A DNA stretch of 64,000 bases, from NCBI GenBank assembly GCA_034509735.1, contig JACGWO010000005.1, forward strand, positions 24,174,383-24,238,382, in the 5' to 3' direction. This document shows positions 22,011-34,837 of the stretch, one piece after another. This DNA comes from Sesamum alatum. Its lineage: Eukaryota > Streptophyta > Magnoliopsida > Lamiales > Pedaliaceae. Positions within the stretch are counted from its first letter, which is position 1; every line of letters starts with the position of its first letter. A model generated the notes under the pieces. It had not been told where the DNA came from. It did not search any database and saw only the letters and a program-made list of their open reading frames with translations. The translations under genes were made by a program, and so were the position numbers.

Positions 22011-25000
22011 TTATTTACCCATATAGTTTTTTTAGTATTTTATATTCATAATATAATATACTTAATAGATCAAAAATACCCGTATGATATAACAAGGAAT
22101 GGCTAGAATTTAATGTTCAGAAAATTTTCAGCATAGATATAAATGAGAATTAGTTAGATTACTTGACATGTTAAGATATATTAGATGAAAAATGAAAATC
22201 AATTAAATGAATTTTCATGTAAAGCAAACATTTTGAAGAGTAACATAGGTTAAACGAAAAATGAGAATGAATTAAATCACTAATGATGTAAAGTGAATAC
22301 TTTTGTAGTAAGATAGATCAAAATATGATTTAAGCATTTGAGGTATAATTAATAAATACTTTATATGATTTTTGAATTATCTCTAATATAATAGAACAAA
22401 ATGTAAGTGTACAAGATTTGATCTTTTTAAAAATATACAATAGAAATTGCTCATTGTAACAAAAAAATTGAAAGGTGTAAATCCTACTCCTAAAGCATCA
22501 CCACACATATTCGTTTTTTTTTTAAAAAAAAAATAGAAGAAGAAGAAGAGAAAAAAATAGGCACACAACTATTGATAAACATTGTCTATACTATTATCAA
22601 AAGTGTGAATGATTTAAAAGATCTTCTAATTTTTTTATATTACATGTTATAGTTTTAGTAATATAGTTATGAGTAAAGATATTAATAGATATCGTAAAAA
22701 TAATTATTAAGTAGGCCATTCTATCTAAGGATTATCAACTTGACATGTATTAAAATTTAAATGAACAATTGACTAATTAATCATACTTATTACTTTTCTC
22801 ATTTTATTTTACTTTACTTTATTTTGTAATATTTATGTACACTTAATTAATAAAGATTAAATATGTAAAAAGACATACATAATTAAACTCCATATATGTG
22901 TGTGGTGCAATACTTTGAAAATAATAATGATTTTTTTTTTTGTATTTTCTAATATTTCTGATGACTAAATTACCCCTTATTAGATTTTAGTAAGAATCAT
23001 AAAAATATATTGAAAAAATATAGACAATCATAATAATTGCGAATTCTAACAATTGCGACAGAAATTATTGACATAAGCTTATAACTATAGAAGATATTAT
23101 TTTTGTTATCCATAAATTGTGCCTTTTTTTTAGTGTAGCTTCTCAAACTGCTAGAACTTGGAGTGATCTGAATGTTTATATTTTTTTACTATACTTTTAT
23201 GATTGTTATTCATAATTTAACAAGGGATAGTTTAGTCGATTACAAAAATTAAATAGTATGAAATATTTCTAAAGATGCATGTACAAGGGTACTTTGACCA
23301 GAGTATTATTTAAATAAGAGAAGTATGACTGATATATAGGTGAGAATAATAATACTAATAGTCATAGTAGTATATATAATACAATAATATGCAATATATG
23401 TGTGTGTGTGTGAGTGTGTGTGAATTACTTATTAATGTGTAGTAAAAGAAAAAGAGAAACTAAATTAACGGTCATGATGCATTTAACCAATATTTAACTA
23501 GCTACAAGAATTCCAAACAAAATAAAAAGTTAATGATTATTACAATTCAATTAATTTGTCAGAATAGACTTCAAAATAAAAAATTAATTTGTTAGGTTAT
23601 ATATGATAAACTCTAAATGAACTATATATGTAAATATTAAACTAAAATTTTGATAAATAACAAACATATTAAGTACTATTTTATTATATTTTATTGTGTC
23701 ATATTATACTACAATGAAAGTGTGAATCCCGATAATGTATGTTCCAATGTGAAAATATATTTATACTTTTTTGTAAGAACTATTTTTAATAATAAATAAG
23801 AATTAGTTATTAAGGTCACAAATCCATAACATGTGGGAAAAAAAAATCCCACGGAAAAAAGTTAATAGAATGCAGAATAGGAAAAATAATATTGGATTAA
23901 TTAAAAAGGGAGAAAATAATTGATAAAAATAAATATTGTCAAGTACTAAGATAAATAAATAAAAAATTTAATAAAGGATAAAGAAGGGAGTCAAATGAAC
24001 TAAATTAGCATTTTAAGAATTTACATTCTTTTGGGCATCTTGATTAATACAAATTAATTTGAGTTCTTTTTTACTTTGAGTTAGATTGCATTCTTTTGTA
24101 AATTAAGATATATTTTTATTTGTTAAGGAAAAATCTATAAAAAAAATATTAGTAGATGTAGTTAAATATAAAATTATAAAAAGAAACAATAACAAAAAAA
24201 ATTCACTATCAGTATATTATCTAAAATCAAATTAATTGAAAATTTAAATCATCCACTTAGAATAGTAGTAGAAGAATGACATTTTGTTAATTAAGTAAAA
24301 TTCTAGCACACATTTTCAAAGGTTGATGTAATAAAAAGTAGTCAAAATTTTCGACAGATACAATGTAATATTGCTACTTAAAGTTTGGGTTAGTGCAATT
24401 TAGCCCTTGTGAAATTAGAAAAGTTAAAAAGAAAAATTCTATAATAAAAGATAAATAAAAAACCTGGCTGATTTGTCCTGTTGTGGGTGAAAATCACAAG
24501 CTACCTTGTAATATGATATCAAGCCTTTGATGTCAATGAAGACGTAAAACCTTCGCGATTACATAGCTTTGGAAGATGTAGAGAGCTTTGGACTTATTTT
24601 GGACTTGATTTGTTAGGATTTGGCTTGTGTCCTATTGTGTGTTTGTGTGTGTGTGTGTTTTGAGAGGTGTCTTATTGTGTGTGTGAGTTCCATTTTCGAG
24701 GCATGAGCAAGAATTAGGTAGCTTGAACTTGAAAATTATGTATTTTATCTTGAATCAATCAGTTAAGACACTTAAGACCCAAGTTTAGTATGAATCTATT
24801 GAGAATTTATTATCTCGAAAATATGTAAAGCCCAAATTTAGTATGGATTATAATTTGGAACCTAATTATTAGTCAATTTATTTGGGCTTTGAATATTTAC
24901 CATTAATTTAATATAAGTTAAATTTTAATAAGATATTATAAAAATATGAGTAACTAGAGATGCTTTATTTTTGTTTATGTCTATAAATAATATCTCGGGT

Positions 25001-25172
25001 ACCTAATTAATAGTATAATACCGCAAGTTCAATTAAAGTAAACTTCCATTAGAAACAAGGACATTAAATAAGTTTATGTTAAGATCAATTAATTATGAAA
25101 TACAAACTTAGAATAAGATCAATTATTTCATAAGTGGTTTCATAATTAATTGTCTTTATAATATTAATGATA
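22011..25172. other. AT-rich region with two further Helitron 5' ends, no gene
   Basis: Helitron-type 5' ends occur at 22585 (TCTATACTATTATCAAAAGT) and 23699 (TCATATTATACTACAATGAA, then AGTGTGAAT). No matching hairpin/CTAG 3' end was found, so these are probably broken or nested copies. TG-rich microsatellites lie near 23397 and 24640. No coding exon is recognisable. Confidence 0.5.
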
Positions 25173-26154
25173 CACTACAAAAAAATGCGAGAATTGCAAC
25201 GGATCTAGGAACGTTTTTTTTTTCTTCCATTTGGAATGGTAAAAAGATCACTGGATGATTTTCGACCTCGATTAGGAACAGTTATGGAATGGTCAACCTT
25301 TTGTTAAAACTAGAGGCGTTCCTAATATTTAGGAACAGTTCCGCCTACCGTTTCTATATTGGAACTGTTTTTGACGTACAATGTAGAAACCATTCCTAAT
25401 TACCTTGTGTGTATGAATATATAATTTGTGTATTTGGAACATCTTGTTAATATTTGAAACGGTCACATGTAACATAAATCACGTAAATTGGAATGGTCGT
25501 TGGAACACGGGTTGCAGCGGACTGAATATATTGAAGATACATTTTTCCACTGTTCTAGAATTCAAATTGAAACGGTGTACTATAAGTTTGGGGATAGATG
25601 TTGGAAAGGTCGTTGGAACACACGTAGACCTGCTTTGCTAAGGAACGTAGGAACGGTTTTATAATCTTTATTGGGAATACGTGTTTGGAGCGGTTTAAGG
25701 TATTCGATTTAGAACGTTAATTATACCACGAAATCATTGAATTTGGACTAATTTTAGGAATGATCGGCCTTTAATTTGGAATTCTATTTTATACGATTTT
25801 ATGAACGGTGGTCTCCTAATTTGGAATTCTTTTTTATACGGCTATAGGAATGATCGGCTCATTAAAGTGTAACTAGTTGGAACGGTTACGCCGATTTTTA
25901 TGAGCTCCATGACCGTCTAAAGGACCGTTCCTAGAAAAATGAATCATTGAATTTTTTTATATAATAATAATAATTATTATTAAAATATATATTAGATTAT
26001 TTATACTATTTTTGAATTTGGTTAAATAATTATTATTTAAATACCAAAAAATGCATAATTTGAAAAAAAATATTATCCAATTTAATTACAAAATTGTTAA
26101 AAAAAAATCCTAAATCTACACCCACCCCCTCCACCTAATCCATATCGTCATCAT

Positions 26155-27645
26155 CTAGAGGAGGGAGGGGGGTCTATTGGAGGCCGTGATGGGCCGACAT
26201 CGGAGTTGTTGGTCTACAGGGTCTTCATCATACCCATCATGTCGACCATCATCCCTCCAGCCGGACCATGCGATCCTCCAAGTTCGACGGTGGCGGTGGT
26301 GATGGCGAGGTAAAGGTCTGGCTAAGGCCTTGGGCCTCAGAACCAAGACCGAATACCCGACCCTTATTCTTGCCCCTGACTGCAGCCAGCCACAACTCTT
26401 GCTCGGTCTATGCAATTGAGCCCTCTGATTCGGCCGGACGATGCCCATGATCAGCCGCGGCTTGAGACTGGTGATCCTCCAGCAACTTCTGGAACGTCTC
26501 CTGCAAAAATAGTAAATTATTATTATTTCCAAAAATTAAAAAAATTAAATTTGAAAATTTAATAGAAAGCTTACCGCCACCTCCGCTGCCCTCAAGCCGC
26601 TCTAGCTGCCATCCACCTTCTTCTTGTAGCATCTGGAAAATATCTCCATCTGCTTCACTGACCGACCGAGCGGCGTCTCCTGTAAAAAAATTGGAACAAT
26701 TATTACAATTTTAATTTAATAATGATGAATACTTTTTAAAAAATAAACTTCTTACCATCTTCCTTGTGCATCCCGATGGAGGCAGAACCCCCGCGGTACA
26801 CAGTAGAGGATGCGGTTGGGTTGGTGGATCGGTTGGCCTTATTCTTGGCGCACTCGTCCTTGAACTCCTTGTTGTCCCAGTACAGCAGGAGCTGCCCCCA
26901 GACTTTGTTCGCCAGCCAGAGAGGCTTCACCAGAGACTGTCTGGCGAGGACGAACTTCTTGTGGAGGAACTTCCCTGCAAAAATATGGAAGATCTTGAAC
27001 ATGGACTCGTCGTCGCAGTCCCACGAGTACGTGATTTGTAAAAAAAAAAATAAATTGTTAAAATATTTAATATAAAAATTCAATTGATACCGTTAAACTG
27101 AAATTAAAGTATGTTACCTTCGGGCTCTCGAACCAGAAATGTTGGTGCTCTGGCGGCACCTGGCGCAAACAGCCCCAAGGGTAGGGATAGTGTCTTCACA
27201 CCACCGCGTACATGCGCTCGTGTATCTTCCGCTCAACCCTGAAATTATATAATAATTATTGTGACATAAAAATAATAATTTAAATTAAAGAAATATTTAA
27301 AAAATATATATATATACCTGGCGTCGGTGAGACTGATATACTGGCGCGCGGATGGTGGGGGGAGTGGTAGGCAAGTGGGGGTGGTTCAGCCCATGGACGG
27401 GCCGGATCTACCGCCGGTGCGGAAGTAGATGGTCCGGCAGCCTCCTCGACAGGTGCAGGAGTAGATGAATTGGGCTGCTGATCCGGCCGTGGTGCTGTAG
27501 CTGGCTGCTCTGTCGGTGGTGGTGGTGGGGGTGGTCGGAATACTGCTTCCCCACCCTGGGAAGCAACACCAGCCGGCGGTGTGGTCGCTGAGCCACGACC
27601 GCAACCACGTCCACCTCCTCTAGGTGGGAAATCCTGACCAGACAT
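26155..27645 (-). pseudogene. Second CACTA gene (Transposase_24-like / TNPA-type), broken
   Basis: Minus strand, several exons. The N-terminal exon (from 27645) begins MSGQDFPPRGGGRGCGRG and is rich in Pro, Ala, Ser and Thr. A second exon at about 27240-27118 encodes RVERKIHERMYAVV, has a stop, then runs to a PEHQHFWFES block. A third, about 27035-26757, encodes KFVLARQSLVKPLWLANKVW and a Lys/Asn-rich tail. Pieces at 26680-26575 and 26500-26155 follow. The order (Pro-rich N-terminus, then a domain with W and K/R-rich segments, then an SEGS region) fits the plant Transposase_24 family that accompanies Tnp2 in CACTA elements. In-frame stops and frame changes indicate loss of function. Family assignment is from recall of the pattern. 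Confidence 0.6.
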
Positions 27646-27839
27646 GATCTACATTTTTTTTGAAAAAATATTAGTGGTATGAATTTTTAAAAAAATATAA
27701 GTATCAATTTATTTTTTAAATAATTGATTATTGGACTTTTCTCTACAAGTTATAATCTAAATTATTAATCTAATACATTATAATCCTAATTTGTTTCCTA
27801 AAGCCTAAAATAATTACTAAGTCCCAACTTTTGACATTA

Positions 27840-28470
27840 TTGTAATTATAATAGTTTTATAAATGTCAGAATTTTTTTAAAAAATAACAAAAAATATTTT
27901 ATAAATTTCAGAATTTATTTTTATAAATAACAGAATCTTTTTTAAAAAATAACATATAATACTTATAAATGACGGAAATTATTTATAAATAACAAAATTT
28001 TTTGTTAAAAATAACATAAAATATTTTAAAATGACAATTTTTTTAAAAAAGTAACAAAAAATATTTAATAAATTTCACAATTTATTTTTTTAAAATAACA
28101 GAATTTGTTTTAAAAAATAACATATAATACTTATAAATGACGGAAATTATTTATAAATAACGAAAAAATTTGTTAAAAATAACATAAAATATTTTAAAAT
28201 GACAATTTTGTTTTTCAAAATTAGTGAAAACAACAGTTTTTCTTTTAAAATAACAGAAAATAATTTTATAAATGTCAAATTGTTTTAAAATAACAAAAAT
28301 TATTTTATAAATTTCAGTTTTTTTTTTAGAATAACATAATTTTTTTAAGAAATAACACATAATACTTAGGAAATGTCAGAAATTATTTATAAATAACAAA
28401 TTTTTTTTGTTAAAGATAACATAAAATATTTTAAAATGACAGATTTTTTTTTCAAAATTAGTGAAAATTA
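27840..28470. repeat. Degenerate AT-rich tandem repeat
   Basis: Repeating blocks of the type AAATGACGGAAATTATTTATA and AACATAAAATATTTTAAAAT begin at about 27963, 28133 and 28367. Many shorter ATAACA...TTTTATAAAT(T/G)TCA units lie in between. The array lies inside the CACTA element. No protein is suggested despite a short Ile/Lys-rich open frame. From 28471 to 28860 the sequence is AT-rich with ACAGAAAATTAC repeats and no gene. Confidence 0.65.
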
Positions 28471-28869
28471 CAAAAAATTATTAAAATTATCCTATATTAT
28501 AGAAAATTACCAAAAGTATCCTCTATTACATAAAATTACTAAAATTATCCTATTTTACAGAAAATTACCAAAATTATACTATATTATAGAAATTACATAA
28601 TTAATTTAGAAAATTCAACAATTACACAAAACAAATTACAGAAAATTACAAAATTTACACATCAATTTACATAAATTATGGAAAAATTCAACAGAAAAAT
28701 TTATATGCATTTTCAGAAGTTACATAAATTAAAAAAAAAGTACATTGACTAACATTACATAAATTACAGAAAAATTACGGAGTAACACAACAAAAATTAC
28801 AGCCAAATTCTTACTTACATTTTCAGAAAACAAAAACAGAAAAAAAAAATTAAAAGTAGGATTTTTGGA

Positions 28870-31185
28870 AACCCTACTTGGTAGTGGTGTTGTCGGCGAC
28901 CGCTAAGGTGAGTACAGAGGCGGTGGTGGCAGAGATTGAGCCTGAGGTGGCGGAGGCTGAGACGGGAGAGGCTGAGGCGGCGGCGGTTGAGGCGGGGGAG
29001 GCTGAGGCGGAGGCAGAGTGCGTCTTGCATGCACAGACTTCAAGCTCAAACCTGTTCCAGATCAATTCGGGTGTAATTGAGGCACTGTTTTGAGGGACAT
29101 GATTCGTTCTAGCTCAATTCCGGGTGTGTATGAGGCACTGCTTTGAGGGACGACACAGTATGACGACACACTTGACGAAACTTGCGGCATAGTTTGTTAC
29201 CCACCAGTCACAGAAAGAGAGTGCAAAATGTCGGCACAGACTTCGGACTTGGGGATTTGAGTGTATTGAGACACTATCCGTGGGGGCAAACTATCAGTTG
29301 AAGCAACAGATGAGGAAGAGAGTGAAGCATTACGGCACAGACTTCAGGCTTGAGGGATTGCGTGTATGGAGACAATATCCGTGGGGGCAACCATCACTTG
29401 TGGCAACAGTTTGGGAAGAGAGTGTAGTACACAGACTTCCAACTTGTGTTGAATGTGAAATGGAGTGCATCAAGGCACTATTTGTGGAGGCGACCCAACT
29501 ACCAAGGAAGTGAGTGCAGAATGAGTTACAGACTTCCAGCTCACACTTTTGTGTCGAATTGGGTGCATTGCGGCACTATTTGGGGGAGCCAACCACCAAT
29601 TGAGGGAGAGGGTGGAGACGAAGTACATGGGCTTCCACTTGTGTTGAGCAGGCCACTATGGGGTGCAGATGAGGCGCCATCGGGATGGAGACAATGTGTT
29701 GTGTTGAAGAGGCACTCATGCAGATGGGCTTGAAAGAGCCAGAAGTCGGTCTGGTGCTGCGTGATACTGGGAGGAGTATCAGGCACTGCATACACTTCAA
29801 TTCTTTGTGTATGTGTTGACGAGGACGTCAACAGATCGAGTGGGGGAGGATGTCACATGCCGCCCCTTAACTAGGTGTGTCGGTAGTGACTTGCGGAGGA
29901 CGTGCGAGCGATAAGGGGATGTCGGTAGTGACTTGCGGAGCACGTGGGAGCGCAATGGTTCAAGCGGTACGCGATTCGGACGTCGAACGAGGGAGTTGTG
30001 AAAAAGGTGTGCTCCTCGGCCATTTCAAGGACTTTGAATAACTACTGCTAGAACAAGGGAAAATGTTGTTAAGCCTATTATAAGGGAGACAACAGTGGTG
30101 AGCTCCAGCCAGTCCCCCCCGTGTAGTGAGGCACTAAATGAGCGATTCCTTTGGGGCATGTTGGGGGCCTCAAGGGCTGGCTTTACGCACCCCGAAGGGA
30201 GGCCTAAAGTCCCCGGTCGGTATGGGAACCGAACGGGCGGCGTGGGGCCAGGATGGCACACGTTGGGCAAGCAACGGGCCGAGAGGCTTCGTGTGATTGC
30301 GAGGATGCCCCACGGGCTGCGGAAAGTCATAGGCAACACCTCTCGAGTGGAATGAGCGATCGGGGTGAAGCATTGAAAGACCTCGTGAGCTACTCGTGTC
30401 ATGAGCTATTGAGTTCTAGTCATGCACGACGGTTCGTTGGCTAAAATACGCGGTCGTGGGGCGACGCCGCGCAGTGGGCAAAGTATGAGGCCATGCCGAA
30501 AGGCAAGAAGGCATGTTGGGCATGCCGTGCGGGACTAATGCGAGATGTTGGCATAAGAGTTGGGCCACAGATGGATGATGCTGCCCTACTCGGGCGAGGC
30601 ATGCGAGATGGGCATGGCGAAGACATGCGCCAGTAATGCACCGAGTGATTGTTGTGCGTGCAATGGGCGTTGTGGGCGTAAGTTGGCCTATAGTGCCGAG
30701 ACGGGGCGAGGATGCTCCGATTGCGAGAAGTATCGGTAAGGCCCGAGATTGTGGGCGAGATGCATGATGGCAAGCTAGCTAGTTGGGGCCAGACATGAAG
30801 GCGCGCAAGGCACGAGAGCCGCGACCCTCTGCGAACATGGGCATTTCGGATAGGCGAGTGCTTGGGCGCAAGGCGCCGCACAGGGATGCGTTCGGATGTC
30901 GCGCTAGTAAGCTGCGGGTGTCGAAGAGACATGGTCGGGAGACCGAGAGGACTCGAATGGAGGAACGCCGGTCGAAGGTTGTGAGCAACTTGAGAGGCAT
31001 CACGGGCGAAAAAGAGATATTCCGCTGCGACAAAAGAGTCCGCTCGTGACACGGCGGCTGAGGATGAGGGAGAGTGAGAGTGAGATGAGAGGGAGAGTGA
31101 AAGGCTGAGGGAGAGGAGATTGAGAGGTTGAGTGAGAGTGAGAGTGAGAGGAAGAGGGAGAGGCAACAAAATAGGTAAAAATCGG
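28870..31185 (+). mobile_element. GC-rich LTR-retrotransposon fragment (Ty3/gypsy-like) within the CACTA
   Basis: The block is clearly GC-richer than its surroundings. At 29841-29850 a purine tract TGGGGGAGGA directly precedes TGTCACATGCCGCCCC at 29851. That is the polypurine tract/LTR-start pattern of gypsy elements. Upstream (about 29100-29840) are degenerate tandem repeats of about 90-120 bp with CACTAT, GTGGGGGCAA and GGAAGAGAGTG motifs. Downstream, 29851 to about 31185 would be the 3' LTR. No gag or pol frame is seen. The open frames here follow base composition and I do not treat them as genes. Left and right limits are approximate. Confidence 0.5.
31040..31162. repeat. Purine-strand (GAGAGTGA)n low-complexity tract
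   Basis: Almost uninterrupted purine-rich sequence built of GAGAGTGA, GAGGGAGA and similar units. It sits at the right edge of the gypsy-like block, just before the CACTA sub-terminal repeats resume near 31190. Confidence 0.7.
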
Positions 31186-32533
31186 TCAAGGGTTGAATTT
31201 ATATTAGAATTTTGGAATGGTCTTATTTTGTACAGACTGTTCCTAAGACCAGTCTAAATGACAAATACGGCGTCGTTTTGTTATTAAAACGACGACGTTT
31301 TAAGACATAGTACTGATAATAAACTTACTAGGAACGGTCATGTAATATGTCTTGTGTTACCAGTACTGTTCCTAAATACCAAAACGACGTCGTTTGCAAA
31401 CCTGTACATAGTAACCGTTCTTATTTCCATATAGAATCGTTCCTATATGTATTGCAAATTTTTTTTGATCTTCTTAGATAATAAATATAAATTAAGAAAA
31501 ACACGTTCGGAACACTCATCTAATTGAATAAATGTATATTATTGGATATTTAAAGAATTTGAAAATATATAGTAATTTTCAAAAAATAAACACACGTTCA
31601 TAATATGAAGTATATTTGTATATTTATGTTTGTTAGTATTTCACAGATGTAACTAGCATCCTATATTGTTGTACTGTATCGCCTAAGCACACCGTCAAAA
31701 TTTCAATCAAACCATTAGATATGATGTACCACACAAACGAATACATTATATCGAGATATCGTTTTCGGTCAGTACTCATCATCATAAGAATAGTTGCATC
31801 CTTCAATCCGGCGACTTGATTGAAAATCAGACCGTTAGATATCAATTTATATTCATAATCTTGTATGTGTTTTAAAATGGTGTCGATCCAGCTCACGGAT
31901 AATGAGATATAGTCAGAATTAGGTAAAATACACAATATAGTAACACAATTTGGAACGGCTGGAATTGCCTTATGAACGGTTTAATATAGTAATAACATAG
32001 GAACGGTACCAGTTATATATAGGAACAGTTCCCATCCACTTTTAGTTAGGAACGGTTAGATATAAAACGACCGCTCCAAAATTTAATTTTTCCACCAATT
32101 TGTCATTGGGCGCCTAAACCAAAAATTGGACCTTCATCTGGAATGGTCACTCAATTTTTTGTGACTGTTCCTATTTCAAACCTCGAGCATATTTTTTAGT
32201 AGGCGCCAAAAATAAAAATTGTACCTATAATAGAAACGGTCATGGGAATACATTGACCGTTCCTAATTCAAATTTTCCTGATTGTTTTAAGTAGGTGCCA
32301 AAAACAAAAATTGTATCTGTAATAGGACCGGTCGTAGGAAATGCTGACCGTTCCTAATTCAAATTTTCCTGTTTTTTTTTTTTTTCATTTGGCACCTACT
32401 TGAATGGCACCTACTTGAAAACATTGTACCTGTACTAGGAACGGTCGTGGTATATAACGATCGTTCCAATTTTTAAAATTTAATCCGTTAATTAAAATAA
32501 GGTTTATAAAAAAATTAACTATGCACTGAATTA

Positions 32534-34649
32534 TCAATAAGCCTCTTCCTCGGTCTCAGCCTCGTCAAAGCTATCTTCATCATCTTCATCATCGGATTCA
32601 CCATTTGGCGAGCACGATGTCCCTGCTCCATGTTGTGACGTGGACAGATCAACGACCAGCTCTATTCTCGCTGGGTCATGAAGTTCAAACGTTTGGTTGT
32701 CTGTACCAATATCTGGATTAGGTACGATTTCATCCATCTGATAGGCGACCTCGGTCCATCACGAGTCATTGATTACTCTCCAAGCCTTGATTTTGCAAAG
32801 AGCTTTCCAGTCGACTTCTCAATGTGCATGACATCAAGATTGTGTCGTATCAGATGCGCCCCCCAGTATTCAAGCTCCCAGAAGATACTTTTCTTCATCC
32901 ACTTATGGTCGACACCGTAGCCTTCCAGTTTACTCAACAGTTGTTCGACTGCAACACTAAACGCATAGACACGGGTTCGGATCTATTCTCCAGTCAGCCT
33001 CGCTCGTGCAACCATCCTCTCCATTCGATTTTTAGTGAAGACTTTCTTGTTCCTGCGATAAGAATGGTACGGTGGGAGAAACTGCCTGTGGCAGTCAAAA
33101 TAGCATGCCTTCCGGCCGTGCTGTAAATAGAATGCCCGTGTGTCCTCCATACAAATTGAACGCCCTATAACACCGACAGTATTCCGTCCAGACGCCATCC
33201 TATAAGCGAGAAGGTCTTTCACTATCCACATCAATGCGACCCATATCATGAATGCCTGGTTTGCCGCAGTGTCATGCGTACGTACACCCACATGCCATAA
33301 ATTCTGCAACTCCTTGATGAACGACTCTAAGTAGACATCGATAAGACGTTTGGGATTCGATGGGCCAGGGATCACCATCGTTAGGAACATATACTCAGAC
33401 TTCATGCACATTCCTGGAGGGAGATTGTACGGTGTAATTATCACGGGCTAAAATGAGTAAGTTTTACCATACTGGCCGTGCGGCGAAAACCCATCCGTGG
33501 ACAACCCAAGTCTAATATTACGGGGCTCAGCTGCAAAATCAGGATACGTCCCGTCAAAATGCTTCCAAGCCTCTGCATCGGACGGATGACACATGGATCT
33601 TTCCTCCATCTGATGGCTCCCATGCCAAGTCATATGCTCTTCAGTGGCCTCCGACGGATACAACCTCTGCAGCCGAGGGGTAAGCGGTAGATACCTAAGA
33701 ATGGCATACGGGGACTTCTTGCGTCTAGGATTTCTGTCCCTAGTGGGCTTGTACCTAGCGTCTCCACAAAACTTGCAATATTCCAGATCAATAACGTCCT
33801 TCCAGTACAACATGCAACCATTTTTGCACGCATTAATCTTCTGAATTGCTAAACCCAATTCTCTTATCAATTTTTTCATACTGTAATAATCGGTGGGGAA
33901 AGTGTGATCGCGGGGCATTACAGTATCAACCCATTAGCACAAGCGATCATATGTATGCTCGGAAAAACCCCCTTCGGCCTTGATATTCACCAAAGAAACA
34001 ATTGACACCAACTGAGAGGTAGGGCCGTTGTTCCACAACAGTTGGTCGGCAGCATGAACTACATCACAAAAACAGTCTGACAAGCCAGACACATAATCAT
34101 AGGGCCTAGAATCGTAATATGAACTAGGACCCACATCAGAAGGACAATATCGAGTACCATCATTAGCCGGTCCCTCCTGGTTATACCAGAAAGACGGCTT
34201 GGCGGCATCGAATACAATCCTCTGTGCCCAATCCATCTGAGCTGCATCACCCCAATGCGAACTACCCTCCTCCTAAACAGGTGGCGTTTGCTGCTGCTAC
34301 ACAGGGGGCACTGTCAATGCTTCAAAGTATTCCTGCACCCTTTCTCCTCACCATGCGATGTCCAATTATAATACTCCGGCATAAACCCTTTCATGCACAA
34401 GTCGAAATTTCCCTTGTCCGGTGTTTTGAACCGTTCGTTTTTGCACTTCCGCCAAGGACACCTAATCTTCTCCCCGTCCATATATGCACGCTGAGACTGG
34501 GCCCATTCTAGAAATGTTGTAACACCATCCTCAAACTCCGGCATCACACCCAGCACGTCTCGATCATACATCCATCTCCTCAACTGTCTTAACATGATTA
34601 GTCCTACGTACACAACCAATTCACAATAGTAATTAAATGACCAGAACAA
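32534..34649 (-). pseudogene. CACTA transposase (Tnp2/Transposase_21 type) with large internal deletion
   Basis: Minus strand. From 34649 the transposase-associated domain is visible (WMYDR, IRCPWRKCKN, GFMPEYYNW, HGE). The Tnp2 core follows: YYSMKKLIRELGL, INACKNGCMLYWKD, CKFCGDARYKP, LPLTPRLQRLYPS, NIRLGLSTDGFSPHG, ITPYNLPPGMCMK and MVIPGPSNPKRLIDVYL, ending near 32983. A LIRHNLDVMHIEK block near 32850 is the known family motif. It is followed almost at once by the acidic C-terminal tail (32737-32534) instead of the several hundred residues normally in between. In-frame stops occur, for example just after the GKTYSF stretch and around 34250-34310. The enzyme would excise and insert CACTA elements in the nucleus; this copy cannot be active. 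Confidence 0.85.
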
Positions 34650-34837
34650 ATTATATATACATATAATTAACCATTAAAGAATTTCAACTTCTTACCTAAG
34701 CAAAACACCTTTCAAGATCAATATACAAATTTCGCATAGATTGTTGATATTTTCGATTATATGTATAAAGAATCAAGAGAGGGAGTTAGAAAAAATGAGT
34801 CGGAGAGTAATTATAAGAACAATTAAAATGACGGGGG

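Noticed and set aside
28815..29093. Ala/Glu- or Ser/Ala-rich open frames near 28.9 kb
   Set aside because: Read from GAGGCGGAGGC-type repeats on both strands; low complexity, no domain, no splice context.
29850..31050. rDNA or organelle insertion because of high GC
   Set aside because: I recognise no rRNA or plastid/mitochondrial gene segment, and the polypurine tract plus TGTCACATG start fits an LTR better.
30441..31169. 242-codon open frame on the minus strand in the GC-rich block
   Set aside because: Composition-driven: Ser/Leu/Pro-rich with long SLSLSL runs read from a purine tract. It has no recognisable domain and lies within a gypsy-like LTR region.
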